From the NCBI GenBank assembly GCA_002256685.1, contig NQJH01000103.1, positions 1 to 9,341 of the forward strand: a DNA stretch of 9,341 nucleotides. The letters are read 5' to 3'. The notes below the pieces were generated by a model that did no database searches, had not been told where the DNA came from, and saw only the letters and a program-made list of their open reading frames with translations. The stretch is from Methylococcaceae bacterium NSP1-2 (GTDB lineage Bacteria > Pseudomonadota > Gammaproteobacteria > Methylococcales > Methylomonadaceae). A program made the position numbers and the translations under genes. This document shows positions 5,652-9,341 of the stretch, piece by piece (the first letter of the stretch is position 1; the number at the start of each line of letters is the position of its first letter).

Positions 5652-6670
5652 ATGAACAATACTAATCCTATTTACTCGCTAGCCGTAGCGGGTGTGCAAC
5701 AGCTTATCCCTTATAAAGCGGGTAAGCCGATTGAAGAACTGGAGCGTGAGCTAGGGCTAACGCAAATTATTAAACTGGCTTCTAATGAAAATCCGTTCGG
5801 TGCAGGTAAAAAAGCACTGGCGGCAATTGAAGCAGCGTTGCCTGAATTGGGTTTATACCCTGATGGCAGTGGCTATCATTTAAAGAATGCGTTAGCCAAT
5901 AAATACGGGCTGGATGTTGAGCAGATTACTTTAGGCAATGGCTCAAATGAAATTTTGGAATTGATAGCCCGCGCCTTTGTAACGCCTGAGTTGGAAGTGA
6001 TTTTTTCGCAACATGCGTTTGCGGTGTATCCGATAGTCACCCAAGCAGTTGGCGCGACAGGAGTCGTTGTTCCCGCGCTAAATTATGGGCATGATCTGAA
6101 TGCAATGCTTAACGCAGTGACGGTTAAAACACGTGTGGTATTTGTGGCTAATCCGAATAATCCAACAGGAACATTATTAAGCCAAGCCAGTTTGGAGGCG
6201 TTTATTGGCGCGTTGCCTGACACGGTGGTGTGCGTATTGGATGAAGCGTATTTTGAATTTGTCAGCCAAGTTGAAACCGTTAATTCGATTCTTGGGTCTT
6301 CTTTCCAGTATTCTCTGAGCACCACAACAATCGTGTAGTAACCTGATTTTTCCGGGTGCCAAACAATGGATGGGTTTAGAGCTCCGTTAATTTGCAGATG
6401 ACGGTTGATAATAATACCCAAGGCATGGCGCAATTGACTGAGGGTTTTAAAACGCTGGGTTTGAAGTGGATACCTTCGGCAGGTAATTTTGTGTCGGTTG
6501 ATTTAAAACAAGCAGGGCAGCCGATTTATGACGCGCTGTTACGCAAAGGCGTAATTGTTCGTCCTGTCGGTGTCTATGAAATGCCTAATCACTTACGCAT
6601 CAGCATTGGCACGAAAGCTGAGAATGCGGTCTTTCTACAAGCCTTGTCTGACGTATTGAAGAATGTTTAA
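5652..6670 (+). pseudogene. hisC: Disrupted histidinol-phosphate / aromatic aminotransferase
   Basis: HisC is a PLP-dependent aminotransferase of histidine and aromatic amino acid synthesis, usually about 360 residues. The first 204 codons are well conserved: SNENPFG, GNGSNE (95-100), NPNNPTG (167-173) and DEAYFEFV with cofactor-contacting Asp197 and Tyr200. The match then fails, and a TAG ends the frame at 6336-6338 (228 codons). HisC sequence resumes in another frame from about 6392 (NTQGMAQL, IPSAGNF, RISIGT) and runs to the stop at 6668-6670. Some 65-75 family residues are missing, including the SK motif whose lysine forms the Schiff base and the following arginine region. About 100-140 bp of unrelated sequence lies in their place. 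The gene should be non-functional, and another HisC or aromatic aminotransferase probably exists elsewhere. The end overlaps tyrA by 8 bases. No good Shine-Dalgarno precedes the ATG. An assembly error is the main alternative. Confidence 0.88.
6277..6392. mobile_element. Foreign-looking insert in hisC bounded by 9-bp direct repeats
   Basis: CCGTTAATT occurs at 6277-6285 and again at 6384-6392 and encloses 98 bases unlike HisC. A 9-bp duplication is what several insertion sequence families leave at their target. The enclosed sequence has no terminal inverted repeats that I can find and no recognisable transposase, so it could be the remnant of an element that also deleted adjacent hisC codons. 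A chance repeat is possible. The minus strand of this stretch is open in one frame, but I recognise nothing in it. Confidence 0.35.
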
Positions 6671-8819
6671 TAAACTGTGCATTATTGGTGTGGGATTAAT
6701 TGGTGGCTCGGTTGCTAAGGCGGCACGCGCTCAGGGGTTAGCGAAAACTATTGTGGGTTATGGACGCGAGCAAGATTTAGTCAATTTGCAGACTGCAAAA
6801 CGATTGGGTGTGATTGATGAATTTTATATTGAATCCGTAGAAGCTGTTAAAGAGGCTGATTGTGTCGTTATCGCCACGCCAGTTGCCAGTATCGAAGCGA
6901 TTTTTAACCAACTCAAACCCTTTTGGTCAAAAGAGACTATTTATACCGATGTCGGTAGCACCAAAGGCAGTGTGCTTGCCGCCGCTGAACGGGTGTTTGG
7001 CTTTATACCCGATAACTTAGTCCCTGCCCATCCGATTGCAGGCGCGGAACAAAGCGGCGTGGAAGCGGCTTTAGTGGATTTGTTTGTTCATAAACGCTTA
7101 ATTATTACCCCTGCTAGTCATACTAACGTCGAAGCGGTGCAGAAGATTCGTACTTTTTGGCAAGGCTTTGGCGCGTTAGTCTCTGAGATGGACGCGCAAC
7201 ATCATGACAGTATTCTGGCTGCCACCAGTCATTTGCCGCATATTCTGGCGTTTGCGTTAGTTGATATGCTAGGGCATAAAGACGAGCAAACGGAGATTTT
7301 AAAATATGCGGCGGGTGGTTTTCGTGATTTTACTCGCATAGCCTCCAGTGATCCGACCATGTGGAAAGATATTTGTGCGGCAAATAAGTCTGAAATTCTG
7401 CCATTAATCGAGCAGTTAAGAGCAGAATTGGCTAAAATACACGGTTTGTTGGCGAATGATGATTACCAGCAACTTTTTTCCACGTTTGCTTATGCCAAGT
7501 CGGCGCGGCAACGTTTTCTTAATCAGTTTGAAGTGCCTACTATGTCAAAATCAATTACATTCCATATTCAAAACGGCGGAAAATTACAAGGCGAAGCGCG
7601 TGTGCCAGGTGATAAATCGATGTCGCATCGCTCCATTATGTTGGGCTCACTCGCTGAAGGCGTGACGCATGTGAAAGGCTTTTTAGAAGCCGAAGATGCC
7701 TTGGCAACTTTGCAAGCGTTTCGTGATATGGGCGTGGAAATTGAAGGTCCAGTAAATGGCGAACTGACTATTCACGGTGTCGGTAAGCATGGCTTGAAAG
7801 CTCCGAAAAATGATTTGTATCTAGGCAATTCGGGTACATCCATGCGTTTGTTGAGTGGCTTATTAGCGGGTCAGCCGTTTAATTCGGTATTGACGGGCGA
7901 TAAATCCTTGTCGGGTAGACCGATGAAGCGTGTTACTGAGCCGTTAGCACTGATGGGCGCGGATATTAAAACCACTGAAAAAGGCACTGCACCTTTAGTT
8001 ATCACAGGCAAAGCAGGGCAGTTAAACGGTATTGATTACGTTATGCCGATGGCAAGTGCACAGGTTAAATCGTGTTTGATATTGGCAGGTATGTATGCGC
8101 AAGGTGAAACCAGTGTCACTGAACCTGCGCCGACGCGTGACCATACTGAACGGATGTTGGCTGGTTTTTCGTATCCTGTTAAACAAGAAGGTAGTAAAGT
8201 CACTGTCACCGCTGACGGTAAATTAACAGCCGCCGATATTGATGTGCCTAGCGATATTTCATCAGCCGCTTTTTTCTTAGTGGGCGCGTCGATTGCAGAA
8301 GGTTCAGATTTATTATTAAAGCATGTGGGTATTAACCCAACCCGCACAGGCGTAATTGATATTTTGCGTTTAATGGGTGCGAACATTGAAGTATTGAATG
8401 AGCGTGAAGTGGGCGGTGAACCTGTGGCTGATTTGCGTGTGCGTTACAGCCCATTAAAAGGCATCGATATTCCAGAAGACCTCGTGCCATTGGCGATTGA
8501 TGAATTTCCTGTGTTATTTGTTGCCGCCGCGTGTGCGGAAGGGCAAACCCGTTTAAGTGGCGCGGAAGAATTGCGCGTGAAAGAATCAGATCGAATTCAA
8601 GTGATGGCAGACGGGCTACAGATTTTAGGTGTGGATGTTGGCGGTGGTACAGTGACTTCACACGGCGATCACCGTATTGCAATGGCGTTTTCTATTGCAG
8701 GCTTACGCGCTAGCGCACCGATTACCGTATTGGATTGTGCTAACGTCAATACGTCTTTCCCTGAATTCAAAGACTTAGTAAAAAATTTAGGCTTGGATTT
8801 AGTCTGCGAGGAATCGTAA
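6663..8819 (+). CDS. tyrA-aroA: Bifunctional prephenate dehydrogenase / EPSP synthase (TyrA-AroA fusion)
   Basis: A 718-residue cytoplasmic enzyme. The N-terminal half (1 to about 285) is TyrA, which oxidises prephenate (or arogenate) with NAD(P): Rossmann motif GVGLIGGS (9-16), HPIAGAEQSG with His123, and SHLPH (189-193). It has no ACT domain. The C-terminal half from about 297 is AroA, which joins PEP to shikimate-3-phosphate: GDKS with Lys318, LGNSGTSMR (387-395), SAQVK (465-469), TRDHTE (491-496), catalytic-type Asp613-Glu614, ELRVKESDR (636-644) and HGDHRIA (667-673). The fusion is known in Pseudomonas and relatives. The linker contains Met294, so a separate AroA could in principle start there. 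The ATG overlaps the hisC end by 8 bases without a proper Shine-Dalgarno, which suggests translational coupling. The frame ends in TAATG shared with cmk. Confidence 0.96.
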   Translation: MFNKLCIIGVGLIGGSVAKAARAQGLAKTIVGYGREQDLVNLQTAKRLGVIDEFYIESVEAVKEADCVVIATPVASIEAIFNQLKPFWSKETIYTDVGSTKGSVLAAAERVFGFIPDNLVPAHPIAGAEQSGVEAALVDLFVHKRLIITPASHTNVEAVQKIRTFWQGFGALVSEMDAQHHDSILAATSHLPHILAFALVDMLGHKDEQTEILKYAAGGFRDFTRIASSDPTMWKDICAANKSEILPLIEQLRAELAKIHGLLANDDYQQLFSTFAYAKSARQRFLNQFEVPTMSKSITFHIQNGGKLQGEARVPGDKSMSHRSIMLGSLAEGVTHVKGFLEAEDALATLQAFRDMGVEIEGPVNGELTIHGVGKHGLKAPKNDLYLGNSGTSMRLLSGLLAGQPFNSVLTGDKSLSGRPMKRVTEPLALMGADIKTTEKGTAPLVITGKAGQLNGIDYVMPMASAQVKSCLILAGMYAQGETSVTEPAPTRDHTERMLAGFSYPVKQEGSKVTVTADGKLTAADIDVPSDISSAAFFLVGASIAEGSDLLLKHVGINPTRTGVIDILRLMGANIEVLNEREVGGEPVADLRVRYSPLKGIDIPEDLVPLAIDEFPVLFVAAACAEGQTRLSGAEELRVKESDRIQVMADGLQILGVDVGGGTVTSHGDHRIAMAFSIAGLRASAPITVLDCANVNTSFPEFKDLVKNLGLDLVCEES

Positions 8820-9341
8820 TGACTATTCCGGTGTTGACGATTGATGGTCCTAGCGGCGCGGGTAAAGGCACGATTAGCCGTTTAGTGGCAAAAAAATTAG
8901 GTTGGAACTATTTAGATAGTGGCTCAATTTATCGCTCTTTAGCGATTGCACTATTACAACAAGCAGTTGATTTAGCGGATGAAGCGGCTATTGTTAATGT
9001 AGCAGAAACGATGGATTTAGCGTTTGAATGCGGTGATGAACTGATTGTTAAACTGAACGGTGTAGATATTACTGCGCAATTAGGACTAGAAAGCACGGGC
9101 AATACTGCGTCTATTATTGCTGCTTTGCCTGAAGTCAGACGGGTATTATTACAAAAGCAACAGGATTTTAGACAACTCCCCGGTTTAGTTGCCGATGGAC
9201 GCGATATGGGAACCGTGGTTTTTCCCGATGCAACCAGCAAGGTATTTTTAACGGCGAGCGCGGAAGAAAGAGCGCGAAGACGATATAAACAGTTGAAAGA
9301 AAAAGGAATTGATGCTAATCTTTCTAGCTTGACAAATGATA
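8819..9341 (+). CDS. cmk: Cytidylate kinase (3' end beyond window)
   Basis: CMP/dCMP kinase transfers phosphate from ATP to CMP or dCMP in pyrimidine nucleotide metabolism. 174 codons are visible out of the usual 220-230. The P-loop is GPSGAGKGT (10-18), the CMP-binding LDSGSIYR follows (32-39), and the signature ADGRDMGTVVFPDA lies at 125-138, then KVFLTAS and the Arg-rich EERARRRY (149-156). The ATG shares its first base with the last base of the aroA TAA. GAGGA at 8808-8812 lies 6 bases before it, an excellent ribosome site. This fixes the start and shows that cmk is translated in the same operon. In many Gammaproteobacteria rpsA comes next, but that lies outside the window. Confidence 0.97.
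   Translation, partial: MTIPVLTIDGPSGAGKGTISRLVAKKLGWNYLDSGSIYRSLAIALLQQAVDLADEAAIVNVAETMDLAFECGDELIVKLNGVDITAQLGLESTGNTASIIAALPEVRRVLLQKQQDFRQLPGLVADGRDMGTVVFPDATSKVFLTASAEERARRRYKQLKEKGIDANLSSLTND

Noticed and set aside
6286..6383. Complete MITE or IS with terminal inverted repeats
   Set aside because: The two ends of the 98-bp insert are not inverted repeats of each other by eye, so only a possible remnant is proposed.
6260..6400. hisC rescued by programmed frameshifting
   Set aside because: More than a frame change is involved: the central catalytic segment is physically missing, so frameshifting could not restore an active enzyme.
8036..8682. Two 116-residue minus-strand frames opposite aroA
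   Set aside because: They lie wholly inside well-conserved AroA codons and show no domain or ribosome site.
1..9341. CRISPR array, tRNA, rRNA, prophage or defence island
   Set aside because: No regularly spaced repeats, cloverleaf-like segments, integrase or defence-type genes were seen anywhere in the window.

Overview
The window looks like chromosomal DNA from a gammaproteobacterium of moderate GC content. The evidence is a TyrA-AroA fusion followed directly by cmk, an arrangement typical of Pseudomonas-like and related Gammaproteobacteria, together with a YchJ-type SEC-C protein. Codon use (many TTA, GCG and CGC codons) and the unusual giant flavoprotein are compatible with a Thiotrichales-type sulfur bacterium, but that narrower placement is inference. 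There is no sign of phage, plasmid backbone, CRISPR, tRNA or rRNA.

Layout. Positions 2-163 hold the 3' end of an unrecognised plus-strand gene. It converges on a minus-strand gene (171-563) whose product has a DUF2934-like N-terminus and a C-terminal cysteine cluster. A second minus-strand gene (730-963) encodes a small exported EexN-like protein. A 313-bp divergent intergenic region (964-1276) holds two clean inverted repeats. It leads into a 1245-residue plus-strand flavin/iron-sulfur oxidoreductase (1277-5014) that ends in a hairpin terminator. A ychJ-like gene (5067-5564) follows. Next comes an aromatic amino acid / nucleotide operon with its own candidate promoter: hisC (5652-6670, broken), tyrA-aroA (6663-8819) and cmk (8819 to the window end).

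How the genes work together. AroA makes EPSP in the shikimate pathway. TyrA oxidises prephenate, and a HisC-type aminotransferase normally transaminates the product (or histidinol phosphate). Cmk supplies CDP/dCDP and is usually followed by rpsA. The genes are tightly packed: hisC and tyrA overlap by 8 bp, and aroA and cmk share one base. The hisC copy has lost its central segment, including the PLP-binding lysine, and carries about 100-140 bp of foreign-looking sequence there, so it should be inactive unless the assembly is wrong.

The most unusual gene is the 1245-residue protein. It appears to be a single-chain fusion of an NfnB/GltD-like half (4Fe-4S cysteines, FAD and NAD(P) folds) and an NfnA/PyrK-like half (FAD, NAD(P), C-terminal 2Fe-2S), preceded by about 300 residues of unrecognised helical sequence. 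In well-known organisms these halves are separate subunits of an electron-bifurcating transhydrogenase.
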